Positions 1-11,468 of a stretch of DNA of 64,000 bases are shown in pieces (the stretch's first letter is position 1; each line of letters opens with the position of its first letter). A model generated the notes under the pieces. It ran no database searches and had not been told where the DNA came from. It worked only from the letters and a program-made list of their open reading frames with translations. This DNA comes from Strigamia acuminata. Its lineage: Eukaryota; Arthropoda; Chilopoda; Geophilomorpha; Linotaeniidae. The DNA is taken from contig OX442324.1 in assembly GCA_949358305.1 (NCBI GenBank), forward strand, positions 8,529,601-8,593,600. The letters are read 5' to 3'. The position numbers and the translations under genes were made by a program.

Positions 1-1480
1 ATTGTTGCGGACGGTGCTGAGTCGAGTGGGAGGCGAACGGGACAAGATGTGGAAGCACGAATGCCTGAGACCGTTTGAGACGTTACAAGAGGAGTTGACG
101 AGTTCGGAAGACGGAATTGTTTTGCGCGGAGACCGGATTGTCGTCCCGGAGTAATTAAGAGATGAAGTGATAACCCTTGCACACTGTGGACATCAAGAAA
201 TTGTGAAAACGAAAATGTTGCTGCGGCAAAAAGTATGGTTTCCGGGGTTAGATGCGTGGGTCGAACGGGCGGTCGCAGGATGTATTCTGTGCCAAGCTTG
301 TGCATCAGTGCGGACAAGAACTCCACTGATGATGACGGATCTTCTGGATATGGCAGCGGCTTGCCGTTGATTTCCTGACACCGTTCCCAGATGAGAAGAT
401 TTTGTTCGTATTAATCGATGAATACTTTCGTTTCCCATATGTAGATGAAGTCTAGTCAACTGGAGCTCGTGGCGTCATCAAATTGATGAGGAAGCGTTTT
501 TTGGAATTGGGCATTCCGGAGGCCGTAAAGTCGGACAACGAGCCGCCATTTGCATCGGACGAGTTCACCGAATTTCTGAAGGACATGGGAATACGACATT
601 AGCGCGTGACACCGTTGTGGCCGGAGGCCAATGGCAAAGTGAAACGCTTTATGAGGACTTTAAATAAAGCCATCTTGACGGCCGTGACGGAGGGCCGGAG
701 ATGGCACAAAGAAATTTTTGAATTCTTTCTAAATTACAGAGCAACGCCTCATACGACAACGGGTGTTCCGCCGGCCGAATTGTTACTCAATCGACCAAAA
801 AAGACCAGATTACCGCAGTTTTTTGCATTACAGGAGGACGAAATAATGAGAAAGAGGGATGAAGAAAAGAAGATGGGGATGAAGACATTAGCGGACGAAA
901 AGAGACAAGCCAGCGAGCATGGATTGGCAGTGGGGGATTTTGTTGCTGGTCAAGAGGAAGAAAATGAACAAATTGACCACTCCTTATGACCTGATACCAT
1001 TTAAAATAATATCGATTATGGAGGCATCCATCTTGGATGCAGAACATGAACAGAATGACACCTAGTGTCAGAATATCAAAATACAAAATAGGAAATACAC
1101 TGAAATAAGCTATGCAGATGGCCAAAGCATGATACTACATGCTATACAACTTAAATAATAACAAATAACCAGAAATGTAATAAACAATACAACTGATCGA
1201 TAAATAAAGTCTAAAATGGAAAAATACATTGGAAAACTAGATAAATTGACTACAATAGGCGAATCTATATTGCAGCGACATGAAGATTGGTTTGAAAACC
1301 AACAATTTTGTGCCAACAACAAAGACAACTGGAGGAAAGAAGAAGAAGAAATAGTGAAATATATTGTGTGTCGATTTATGAACTTATTGTGAAACTTCGT
1401 ATTTATTAATGATGATCTTTTCCTCAAATTGTATAATATTTATCTTTATTGTTTTAGCTTGTAACAGTTGTATTGGGGGG
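1..1480 (+). pseudogene. Ty3/gypsy pol 3' end: decayed integrase
   Basis: Remnant of a gypsy integrase, cut by the window start. The H2C2 zinc-binding segment is near 167-310 (H...H, then CILCQAC). The catalytic core follows across frame changes: first Asp in a VDFL motif near 365-375, second Asp in SDNEPPF near 530-550. The tail from 606 reads ANGKVKR where families have ANGEVER, so the third catalytic acidic residue is Lys. In-frame stops lie near 152, 368, 453 and 600, and another frame change is near 945. A C-terminal basic segment (KMNKLTTPYD near 965-990) matches the usual integrase tail. From about 1100 the DNA is non-coding up to a purine tract (1475-1485) that precedes the LTR. A dead copy; the gypsy assignment is firm, the clade is not. 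Confidence 0.8.
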
Positions 1481-1485
1481 AGGGA

Positions 1486-1614
1486 TGTAGTGTCGGAATA
1501 GCCCACGAGAGGGCAAGATTGTCAAGGCCAAGCTTAAGGCCATTTGGAGGAATAAAGATCATTTGTTAACGAGCAGTAGATTGGAGAGGTTCTCCTTTAT
1601 TTCACAATACTACA
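1486..1614 (+). repeat. Putative 3' LTR of the gypsy remnant
   Basis: It starts TGTAGTGTCGG directly after a GGGGGGAGGGA polypurine tract, contains AATAAA near 1550 and ends ACTACA near 1614. This TG...CA block of about 129 bp fits a short gypsy LTR. No partner LTR is in the window, so the right boundary is inferred. Confidence 0.45.
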
Positions 1615-2088
1615 ACCGTGAGGTTCATACCTGGCTTGACCATTTAGATTAAACAAGCCACAACTTCCTCTATGATACATTCGCAACCGCCGCTAAACTT
1701 TCGAACGACAAATGCCCCACCACCCCACACAACATACAGAGTGAGTCAAAAGTCTGGAAACACCTTATTTTCTTGAAAATGACTGAAGATATATCAATTC
1801 TCTTGATGTAAACATATAGGAAGTCAATGGTGGGCTATCCAGTGGTAATCTTAAATTTGACCCGGAAAGTCATCTTCAAGGTCATTTACTTTCTAACTTT
1901 TAAACCGTTTAAGATACAGCAAAATTTCCAATTACAAAGTTGTAGAGCACCATCAAATTAGTATTATCCAACTTATCTTAGTCACCTTAAGTTAAATTTT
2001 TTTTTTAAAAAAAGGAAAACAAAGCAGCAAATTGAAATTTTTTATTCCCATGAAAATAAAATAATTTAGACATTAAAAAAAGACAGTA

Positions 2089-2676
2089 GGTGCATTCATT
2101 ATCAATAAGGAGAAGTGACTTCTCCTTAAGTTGATAAAATAAGTCATTTGAAAGAAGTGACATGTTTGAACGCGCTTATTATTTTACTTAAGTGTTTGAC
2201 TTCTATCCAGTTGTGACGAGTTCTGAGCATGCTCAGAACAAGTATTGCAAATGGCTGCCAAACCAAGATGCAAATGTCAATCTTGCATTCGTCAAAAAAA
2301 ATATGTGCTCTAAAATTCTAAAAACCACATGCATCTCTTTTTCTTGTGTTAATTAGAAGTTCATGTGGTTTTTAGAATGTTAGAGCACATATTTTTTTTT
2401 GTTTTAGGCAACAATCGCGATGAGCGATAGATAGGAAAACAATAGAGCCAAAAATTTCCAAAATGAGGCGAAACCAGGCGATATGCGCATGCGCACCATT
2501 ATTTAAGTGACTTATTCATAAGAATAAGTAACTATTTTTTCACTTTTCCTTCTTTCACTTATTTGACTTCTTTCAAAACGACTTATCAGAGATATGACAC
2601 AAAAGTCGTCATATCCGGTTGTGAGAAGTCAAATAAGTGAAAGAAGTCACTTCTCCTTATCGATATTGAATGCACC
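2089..2676. mobile_element. MITE nested inside foldback element F1
   Basis: A 588-bp unit with inverted ends starting GGTGCATTCA and continuing ATAAGGAGAAGTGACTTC. TA flanks both sides (2087-2088, 2677-2678). The related element F4 has the uninterrupted target near 45683-45690 (GGCAGTGGTTTTT), so the empty site is visible in the same window. No coding capacity. Confidence 0.8.
2294..2400. repeat. Inner inverted repeat within the nested MITE
   Basis: Two arms of about 38 bp (2294-2331 and 2362-2400) are near-perfect reverse complements containing ATATGTGCTCTAAAATTCTA, separated by about 30 bp. This is a third nesting level, or the core hairpin of the MITE. Confidence 0.7.
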
Positions 2677-3085
2677 TATTGGTTTTACTTGTTTACTTGC
2701 ATAATAATGAATATTTGAACAAATTTATTAAAGAAATTTAGTACTTTTGCAGTAGAAATTTAAGTTTTGACACAATGCTAACTTTACTTCAGCTGATTTA
2801 TTTTCATTTTAAAAAGAAAACATTTAAATTAAGATGTCTAAGATAAGTTGGATAGTACTAATTCGATGGTGTTCTACAACTTTGTAATTGGAAATTTTGC
2901 TGTATCTTAAACAGTTTAAAAGTTAGAAAGTGAAAAACCTTGAAAATGATCTTCTGGGTCAAATTTAAGGTCGCCATTGGATAGCCCACCATCGGCTTCC
3001 TATATGCCTACATCAATAGAATTGATATATCTTTGGTCATTTTCAAGAAAAAAAGGTGTTTCCAGACTTTTGACTCACCCTGTAT

Positions 3086-4742
3086 ACAAGAAGCTTTTAG
3101 AAACATGATGATAAATGCTGTGGGCATTACCCATAAGCCTGCTAGACAGATTACTTTATGTATTCAATGGGGAGATTCATACACGCCTATGAATTTCATT
3201 ATATTGTCTAAACGAGTCTGTGGACTTATTATCGGCCATAATTTTATGCGACAACCTAAAGTTAACGTGCACCCTAGTAAATAGATATTTACCTGTGATA
3301 ATAAACCAGGTTGGTCAGCTCCTTATGTAACGGAAGAAGATAAAAATAATTTGGCCAACGTGCATGTCCATTTTTCAGAAAATCCTAAAGGATGTTCTGA
3401 AGAAAGAGAGGGAGAGGAGATACAAGAAACCTTGTATAGTGCTCTTACCGATGTGTTGAAAGAAGTTCCTCCCACAAAGAAGGAAATTATTGACGCACAG
3501 TTACTAGATACCGAATGCAAACGCATTAAGTAATATCTAAAAAACAATAGGATTATTGGGATACCACAATCCGAAGTCAAAGAATGACGCAATAAAGTTA
3601 AAAACTATTGCTTAGATAAGACATAAGATGACGGTGATCAAATGATCATTTTCTTTAATTCTTCATTTGAAGAGGAACTCAACGATTCAGGAAACGGCTT
3701 CAAAGCAGTTGTTCCCAGCTCACTGGTAAAACGAGTACTTTTTGCTTGTTATCGCCACCCTTTGAGCGGCCATGAAAGGATGAGCAAAATGCTTGAGAAG
3801 ACAAGGCTAATTTACTATTGGCCTGGAATGAGCCGAAGCGTTAGAAACTACGTGAAAAGCTGTCCGCCCTGCAGCCAGTATAAGTCGGACCAGCATAAGA
3901 AGCGTGCAGCTCCTTACGTACCTCTTAACATGACTAATCCATGGGAATTCATAAGTATGGATTTGATGGGACCCAAACCAGCTGGAAGGTCGTAAAATCA
4001 GTATATTTCTGTCATAATTGACAATTGCACAAAGTACACAGAGATTAAAGCTTTGACAAAAGCTACAAGTGCAAATTGTGTACAAGTACTGAGATCAGTT
4101 GCTAACAGGTCGGGTCACCCTAAGAAAATCGTGAGTGACAACGGGAAACAGTTTGTTTCCGACATTTACGAAGAGTATTGTAAAACTTACAGTATTCATC
4201 CAACTCGAACGAACACTTATCATACGCAGGCTAATCCTACGGAACGAGCCAATCACGACATCAAAATGATGTTGGCCATTTATACTAATGTACATTCACA
4301 ATGGTCACGATATTTAGATGAATTTGCATTTGCAATGCGAAATAACAAGTCGGAAGCGATGGGATCAACTCCAATGTTGCCCAACACTGGAAGAATTGTC
4401 ACTTTACCTTTAGATCCAAGAATTCTCAAGCATGCCAATCCATTTGACAAAAATAATCCTGAGAAATATATTCATGAGTTACTGGACATACTACGTCGTT
4501 CGCATCAAGAGATGCACAGAAGAATTCAACTGAATTATAAAAGACATCGAAAGATTCACGAAAAGAATTTCATAATTACGGAATTCGAAGTTGGAGATTT
4601 ACTTTGGAAACAAACTCATATTCTCTCAAGTGCAGATAAAGGTATTTCTGCAGGTTTTGCGGAAAAGCGTGATGGCCTTTGGGAAATCATCGCTATTCAC
4701 AGAGGTGGATCGTATAAAATACGCAAACTTTCTGATGGCTGA
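3086..4742 (+). pseudogene. Ty3/gypsy remnant: protease end joined to integrase, RT/RNase H missing
   Basis: One reading frame runs the whole length with stops at about 3282, 3531, 3584 and 3993. The 3090-3284 part matches the C-terminal half of a retropepsin. The next recognisable part, from about 3440, is the segment just before gypsy integrase, so RT and RNase H are absent, probably by internal deletion. The integrase is well kept: HHCC finger (H...H near 3755-3770, CPPCSQ near 3870), first Asp in SMDLMGP near 3957, second Asp in SDNGKQF near 4135, Glu in PTERAN near 4240. A single TAA at 3993 splits the integrase. Foldback element F1 abuts its 5' side. Dead, but younger than the 1-1480 relic. 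Confidence 0.85.
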
Positions 4743-4799
4743 ATCAGGCAATCAGTTAATATTAAAGCTCTGTATCCATATACACCGCTTTATCCAATT

Positions 4800-5690
4800 G
4801 AAACTTGGATACCAAAATACCGCAAAACGGTATACCGCAAATACCGCAATACCCCAAAAATACCACAATACCGCAAATACCGCAATTCAAGTGTGTTTTT
4901 CATTGTTTTCTTCAAATTTAAGCTATTTTCATTGTTTTCTTCAAATTTAAGCTATTTTCATTGTTTTCTTCAAATTTAAGCTATTTTCATTGTTTTCTTC
5001 AAATTTAAGCTATTTTCATTGTTTTCTTCAAATTTAAGCTATTTTCATTGTTTTCTTCAAATTTAAGCTATTTTCATTGTTTTCTTCCATTTCTTGTTTG
5101 ATTTTCATCGTTTTCTTCTATTTCTTGTTTGATTTTCATCGTTTTCTTCTATTTTTTGTTTGATTTTCATCAATTTGTTCATTTCCAGTTTCATTTTCAT
5201 CATTTTGAATCATTTCTTGTTTGATTTTCATCGTTTTCTTCTATTTCTTGTTTGATTTTCATCGTTTTCTTCTATTTTTTGTTTGATTTTCATCAATTTG
5301 TTCATTTCCAGTTTCATTTTCATCATTTTGAATCATTTCTGGTTTGATTTTTATCGTTTTGTGGAATTAAAAACAAAGAAAACAATTTTTAATTGCACAA
5401 AACGATGAAAATCAAACTAGTAATGGAACAAATTGATAAAAATCAAGCAAGAAAAGGAAAAAAACGATAAAAAACACTTGAATTTGAAGAAAACAATGAA
5501 AAAAACACTTAAATTTAAAGAAAACGATAAAAAACACACGGTGAATTTGCAGAAAACGATGAAAAACACACTTGAATTTGAAGAAAACGATAAAAAAACG
5601 ATAAAAAATGTGCGCCGTTGCGGTATTGTAGTATCTGCAGTATCATGCGTTATTTTGCTAATACCGTACTGCACTCGCCTCAAAAAAATA
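4800..5690. repeat. Palindromic minisatellite block
   Basis: A tandem array of about 29-31 bp units runs 4890-5390. Early units end CTTCAAATTTAAGCT; later ones carry TTTCTTGTTTGATTTTCATC in a higher-order pattern. From 5400 to 5610 the same units appear in reverse complement (AAAACGATGAAAATCAAAC, GAAAACAATGAAAAAAACAC). Both outer edges carry ACCGCAATACC-like units (4820-4890; GGTATTGTAG near 5625). The block is therefore a large inverted repeat made of minisatellite, probably a foldback-type element. ORFs here on both strands are by-products of the repeats. Confidence 0.75.
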
Positions 5691-5699
5691 CCCCACATG

Positions 5700-6122
5700 C
5701 TAGTCATTATCATGACCTAGATTTGGAACTAAGTAAATAAATTTGCTCGGTTACTTTCGATTTCAAAGAAGTAATTTTTTAGCGAGTTATTAAAAATATC
5801 TCGACGATAAAATATTGACAGTAATTTTCTGTCATAATTACTAATGTAATAGAGAGATTTGTTATTTCTTCCTTCGGAAAAATAACACGTCATTTATTAG
5901 ATGGGTTAGTCAACTCTCCCATCGTAAAAAATAGGGGAGAAGAATTAGTCAGTGTCAAGTGACTCACGATTAACAACTTGTTAATAAAATGTGAAGTTTT
6001 AAAGAATTAAAATTTGAAATCAGTTTTGTTTAAAAATAAACATGATATGAATTATTTCTACATTGTTAGAAATTAAATTGTCGGAATTATTTTATTAAAA
6101 ATAATTATGAATTTTCTAGAAA
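5700..6122. other. AT-rich spacer
   Basis: No ORF, repeat or motif recognised. Several short direct and inverted A/T-rich words only. Confidence 0.5.
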
Positions 6123-6800
6123 ATGGGCGGATACAAACACCGCTCTTTAAAGAGCAGTTGCCACTCTAAACCACGTCGAGAACAGAAGAGCTTGACCTCG
6201 TCATCATCGTCCTCTTCCAGTGATGAAAAACGACGTTCCGCTGAAACTCACACCATCAGGCAGCGTACCATTGCTCAAGCAACTGTGACGGCCCAACAGA
6301 TGGCAATTGTCAACTGGATGGCCGCTCATCCTGAAGTAGTTCCACCCAGCTTCTTCGAGGAGATTCCAGATCTCATCAGAATAACCAGGGAACATCAAAC
6401 AGCTCAATTGGAGCCGGTTGTGCAAGTGGTTTTTCTACTATCCAACGTTATCCAGCTACCGCTGCTCGATTCTGTCAAAGTTGCGCCGGTCTATCGACCT
6501 CCAACAGCTGGAGTGGCTTCGTTATCGAACCCGCCAGCAAGATCGACAGCGAATGTTGGCATTTCCGAGTCCACAGGATGGTCTCAAGGGACCAATGTGA
6601 CGGCCAATGCAGCGAATGCTTCGCCCAGCGCTGGTACTTCGCAGAATTGGGCGCAGCCGCAAGCCCAAACTTCAACTTCAGGTCGGAATGTGCCGAACAT
6701 TGCAGGAGCCAATGCCGCTCGAGCCAGGGCAATCGTTAAGGCTAAGAAGAAAGATGAGGCCGAGACATTGCAGCGGGAATCCCGCACGAAAATATTGTGA
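6123..6800 (+). CDS. Hypothetical ORF, possible gag-like relic
   Basis: 225 codons. The N-terminus is basic with an uninterrupted run of eight serines (residues 26-33). The central part is predicted helical (QATVTAQQMAIVNWMAAHP), and the C-terminal half is low-complexity Ala/Thr/Ser/Gln rich. I do not recognise the family. Base composition is higher in GC than the flanks and the lengths are gag-like, so it may be the 5' gag of a retroelement whose remainder decayed. No zinc knuckle is visible. A host exon cannot be excluded but no splice context was seen. Confidence 0.3.
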   Translation: MGGYKHRSLKSSCHSKPRREQKSLTSSSSSSSSDEKRRSAETHTIRQRTIAQATVTAQQMAIVNWMAAHPEVVPPSFFEEIPDLIRITREHQTAQLEPVVQVVFLLSNVIQLPLLDSVKVAPVYRPPTAGVASLSNPPARSTANVGISESTGWSQGTNVTANAANASPSAGTSQNWAQPQAQTSTSGRNVPNIAGANAARARAIVKAKKKDEAETLQRESRTKIL

Positions 6801-7839
6801 TGGATCAGGCCACCTAATTGTTGTGCCCCTTTTGCGTAGCTGGAGGGTGGGTCAGTGGAGCTACTGCCGGTTCCTCCATAATGCAATGTCCGAACTGTCG
6901 TGGATTCAAAGTGCGCCCCAGAGCCTGTTGAGGCCTGAGAAGTGTTGGATGAGTGCTAAAGGACTTTCAAACATGTTTGCAAACTTTGGCAAAATCAGCT
7001 CATACATGGCTGCCAACTTTTATTCAGCTTGGCCAAGTGAAGTGTGACTTCATCAAAAGGTACAGAACAAATCATAAGTACATAGGTTAATCTGTTAGGA
7101 TTCTCAAACAGAAGTTACACAAAACTATAGAATAAATCATATGCCATTACGAAACAGTATTTGGATCAGCACCGAAATATCTCAAATGCATGCTACAACA
7201 ACTAACAGCCACTGTAGACGAAACAAACACTGCAAACAATGATTCACATTGATGTAACGACACGCTATTCACATTGGGATTATCAAACACACTTTAGCAC
7301 AAACAAATGTGAAGCAGCATTGGACCGAAACTCAAAACATCGCTTTTAGCGCGTTAAACCGGAAACACGCGCCATAGTAATATAATCGATCAAAACCATT
7401 GCTATAATTCAACAGAGCCGAGCCGTGGCGAAAGGAAGTGAAACCCTTCACCGTAAAAGGAATTCTTCCGAGTTCAAAGCGAGTGTGGGCTCATTGCCCC
7501 ACGTGCCGCACATTTCATAATGAGTAGACAGAAGTCGTGTTTGTTGATCCACGATTTCTCACGGCGCAACGCACACCAAACGGGGGGCAAGTCCTGGTCC
7601 CTGAGAGAGATGGACAGTTAGTGGTTGAGGAAACCCCACCACATCAAGTCAGCGTGGCAGTCCAATCGGATGTCGTAGATGCAGAAGCCTCTGCACACGT
7701 TGTCGAAGGGGAAAATTCAGAAGGAACACTACCTGAGATTGCCTGCGGAGTCGCTGCTTGTTGAATTGTTATATTTGCCAATTGTACTATATTTATGTCG
7801 TATCATCAAGCTATAATGCTTTACTTTGTTCTGTATATT
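6801..7839. other. Region with short unrecognised ORFs
   Basis: Continuation of the higher-GC segment to about 7050, then AT-rich DNA, then a short acidic ORF (7537-7764, 75 codons) with no recognised domain. Probably retroelement debris. Confidence 0.35.
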
Positions 7840-7841
7840 TA

Positions 7842-9480
7842 CAACTACATTTCAAAAGTTTAAAAAGTGAGTGAAAAATTCATTCACTTTGTGAATAACA
7901 CCAAAAATATGACTTAAAAGTTAAGCAAAACCAATTTATACCATCAGATTTGAATAAAACAATTATTTTTCATCTAAAATAGCTTATAGTTACATATATT
8001 TAGTTATATAGTTTAGTTACAAATCGAGATTTTCAAAACCTCACTTGTGTCAAAAGTTTAGAAAGTTGAAAAAATCATTTCATAAGTTTAGAAAGTGCAA
8101 CATAATTCCTTTATTTCGACTTGAAAATAGGACATTTTCATTTTTTTGTTTAGTATTTTGTTGGATGATCTCTGCATCGTATGACCGCTTTCAATCTGCG
8201 AGGCATTGTAGACAATACAGTAGGGGGCAAAACAATTGCGACATGTTGAATATCATGGCTGTATCTCGATAAATAAAGAAGGAAAATCAATGAAATTTTA
8301 AGTGAATATTAGTCCAACATTCTGCTTTGTTCACCTAAAATTTTATGACAATCTATCCATTAGTTCTAGAGAAAAAAATTATTTTATGAAGTGACTGCTC
8401 TGAAAAAATAGTTCAGTGTTGGTTTGGGAATGCGAAAGGTTGGAAATCTCCAATCCATTGAAGAAATAATGAATACTAATGTTTACAGAGACAATTTAGA
8501 AAGAAATCTTGAGGAATAAAAAAACATTGGCGTTGGTTGTATCAACAGGATAACAACCAAAAACATACATCAAAATTTGCGTGTGAATATTTCACACCAA
8601 AAAAAATCAGACATCTTCAATGGCCTTCTCAGTTATTTGAAACTTAATCCAATTGAACAGTTATGAGATGATTTCTTGATTTAAACCAAAAACTTTCTCT
8701 AAAGTTGAGAAAAAAATGTTCCAAAGTTGAAATTAGCTTTGCTTGATGTTTGGGTGTAAAGTGTGTCTAAAACAGTGCTACTAAAATTGCTTGGAAGTCT
8801 GGCTGAATAATTGAAAGCAATAGTACAAGCTAAAAGAGGGCCAACAAAGCATTAACAGACATTGTTGTAAGGTTTCTCGATGGTTAACAGAGTTTGTTAA
8901 CTTACCTTTGCCTCTTAAATTTTGATATCACTTCATAAAATAATTTTTTTCTCTAGAACTAATGGATAGATTGTCATAAAATTTTAGGTGAACAAAGCAG
9001 AATGTTGGACAAATATTCAGTTAAAATTTCATTGGTTTTCCTCCTTTATTTATCGAGATACAGCCATGAGATTCAACATGTTGCAATTGTTTTGCCCCCT
9101 GCTGTATTGTCTACAATGCCTCGCAGATTGAAGGCGGTCATACGATGCAGAGATCATCCAACAAAATACTAAACAAAAAAATGAAAACATCCTATTTTCA
9201 AGTCGAAATAAAGGAATTATATTGCACTTTCTAAACTTATGAAATGATTTTTTCAACTTTCTAAACTTTTGACACAAGTGAGGTTTTGAAAATCTCGATT
9301 TGTAACTAAATTATATAACTAAATATATGTACCTATAAGCTATTTTAGATGAAAAATAATTGTTTTATTCAAATCTGATGGTATAAATTGGTTTTGCTTA
9401 ACTTTTAAGTCATATTTTTGGTGTTATTCACAAAGTGAGTGAATTTTTCACTCACTTTCTAAACTTTTGAAATGTAGTTG
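7842..9480 (+). mobile_element. Tc1-like transposon with 553-bp terminal inverted repeats
   Basis: Flanked by TA (7840-7841 and 9481-9482), with ends CAACTACATTTCAAAAGTTT. The inverted arms are 7842-8394 and 8928-9480, very long for Tc1. Each arm carries the same spurious 75-codon ORF (8045-8272 plus, 9050-9277 minus), which shows how similar the arms still are. The centre holds a decayed transposase. Confidence 0.88.
8412..8860 (+). pseudogene. Decayed Tc1 transposase, C-terminal catalytic part
   Basis: Scattered frames give the Tc1 signature in order: NVYRDNLE near 8482; WLYQQDNNQKHTS near 8535-8575 (the Asp of the QQDN motif is the second catalytic residue); LNPIEQL near 8645-8665 (catalytic Glu), with the Trp codon of the family's LWD now a stop; and the family's terminal motif as KAIVQAKRGPTKH near 8815-8850. 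The N-terminal DNA-binding half is absent, apparently replaced by expanded inverted arms. Not functional. Confidence 0.8.
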
Positions 9481-9484
9481 TATA

Positions 9485-10877
9485 CCGGTTGTTGCATTTA
9501 ACGTTACGAGTGTTTGCTATATTTTCACATATATATGTTGTATATTATGCCTATAGGTGGCTCTGTATACCTTGGGAGTCACATGACTTGACAATAAACT
9601 CTCACTCTATGTTTTGGTTCACACCTGAGAACACCTGACTTTTTATTGCTTAACTGGATCTTTTCCACACCATTGCGGATTTATGCAGTCTACACAAGTT
9701 AACAATCACTTTCAACACTGCTAACACTCGTGAAGCTTTACGCTCTCGAGGAATGTTAAATCCTGAGAGGTTGGTTCGCATTAAACGAATCAACGAACAG
9801 AATGCTTTGGGACAAGGACGCCGATTCCGACGTCTAGCTTGCTTCTTAGAAAGCGCGCTAGAGAAGATGAAATCGATGAATTCGTGCGACGAATCCATGT
9901 TCGAAGACGCAGAAGGCCCTGACGAGTCTTCCCAAGAGACCCACGAGCGAGTTGTCACGATATACTCTTGTGTTTGCCACCGGGGGATATGTGACGGTTA
10001 TAAAAACAGTGTAACGCGAAAGTTTACACCAGATGGCGCTAATATGAATCTAGCGGGCAATTCAAACAAGTTAGAAATACTTTAAGTTTAAAGTGTGGTT
10101 TTGCAGTTTATTTAATAGAATAAACTCAGCAAAGATTATGAAGAATATTGATTCTATTGAATCAACATTTCAATAATATTTACAAAGTTATACTTACCGG
10201 AAGTAGGCTCTTTTGGCCCTAGCCTTCAGCAGGGTCCGGACTCTCTAATTCCAACAGTGACTTGGGAATCCTTGGATTCAGGTATCCTATTGGCTACTCC
10301 TAATCCTTCTGTTCTAAAAGGACTACTTAAGCTTCGGTTGACCACCGGACCTTCGGTTCTTTTGGTTTTCTGTTTGGTCTTGTATCTTTTGTGAAAACTG
10401 AAAAGGCCCCCCCCCCCCCCTAACGATTCGTGACTTGCGATTGCAGCGCGATTGGGGACTCAAGGATGATTCGCTCCGACGAAGGTCTGTCCGTCTGAAA
10501 AAATACGGTAAATGGATCATGAATCGTCAGTAAACCCGGGACGGTATCCGTGTACAAGTATTTATACTTGTAGCTAACAATTACCTGGTGGTTGGTACCA
10601 CCGACACAATTTATCGCACATAAACAAATACCCAGTCTTGTTGGACTTCGCTGGTTCCTCGCTAGCGGCCCAACGAACTGTCTTGGCTTTTGGTAAATTC
10701 CACAATTATTTATCCGGAAAATCAAACATTACATAAAATAATAATTTTACCACGTGGCGAACTTGTTGTCGATTTGTCCACTCGTGTAACATTGTTTCGC
10801 CATCATCAATTTGATGAAACACATGATCAAAACTAACCATACAAAGTTCGAACATTTCTTGACGGTAATTTGAATAT
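9485..10877. other. LTR-like debris and unrecognised ORFs
   Basis: 9500-9640 has LTR-like features (TATATATG, AATAAACTCTCAC near 9592). A 110-codon plus ORF (9753-10085) and a 101-codon minus ORF (10420-10725) have no recognised domain. A run of about 14 C at 10408-10421 could be the polypurine tract of a minus-strand element. No boundary can be fixed. Confidence 0.35.
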
Positions 10878-11468
10878 TGTTACGTGGTTTCCTGGGCTTC
10901 TATGGATTTCCACGCAACATTGGTTATGGGGTTTTAAGATGTGATAGAGGAAATGAATGGGAGTCAGTTTTAATGGTTAAATTCAAACTTCACTATTTTA
11001 TTAACTGGACACACAAAGTCTGTTCAATTCCTTTCAAATCATACACCTTTCTACACATTAGCTTTCAATAACAATTGGTCCTTAAACATCATTGGATTCA
11101 TTGGCACTTTACATAGCAAATTCTACAAACACTTAACACTTTGCAAATGGTTCAAACAATTCAAAATCAACCCCAGCAACCTTCAGCCGTTCCCTTTAAT
11201 GGGCGACATTCGGTTACTGAGTTATAAGAGTGTGTGTGGTCATGACCTGAAACAAAAGAGAGAAGAGCTCTGTCTCGAATGGGCGGCAGTTTTATAGGAA
11301 ATCTCCTATCGCCCCCGTAATTGAATTGATCGGTTCTATCACATGGCGAGGACGTTTTCCCAACCGTCAACGCCATCTGTGGCCGAAATTTAGCAACATT
11401 AATCGAATTCTATTCCTAATTGCGCGTTACGGATCGTCAGTCATTCTGGGCGGTCCGTACGCGTGACA
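10878..11468 (-). repeat. Putative solo LTR of a gypsy-type element
   Basis: The ends are TGTTACGTGG...GCGTGACA. On the minus strand it starts TGTCACGCG and ends CACGTAACA, typical of gypsy LTRs. The 4-bp flanks (ATAT/TTAT) do not match, so this may be eroded or two fused pieces. Confidence 0.4.

Larger units (their letters stand above)
1737..3082. mobile_element. Foldback DNA element F1, TA target duplication
   Basis: The ends read CAGAGTGAGTCAAAAGTCTGG and its near-perfect reverse complement, flanked by TA (1735-1736 and 3083-3084). Inverted arms of about 280 bp run 1737-2010 and 2810-3082. Both contain ACAAAGTTGTAGAGCACCAT, also present in the F2-F4 copies further right. No transposase is visible. 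A second element (2089-2676) is inserted in the centre. It is a non-autonomous, snapback-type DNA transposon of unassigned superfamily; the TA duplication suggests Tc1/mariner-type mobilisation. Confidence 0.8.

Noticed and set aside
8045-9277. Pair of near-identical 75-residue ORFs as a duplicated gene
   Set aside because: They are the same non-coding sequence in the two inverted arms of the Tc1 element.
10408-10421. Run of C as a biological signal
   Set aside because: It could be a minus-strand polypurine tract, but no LTR boundary is found. Homopolymer length is also error-prone.
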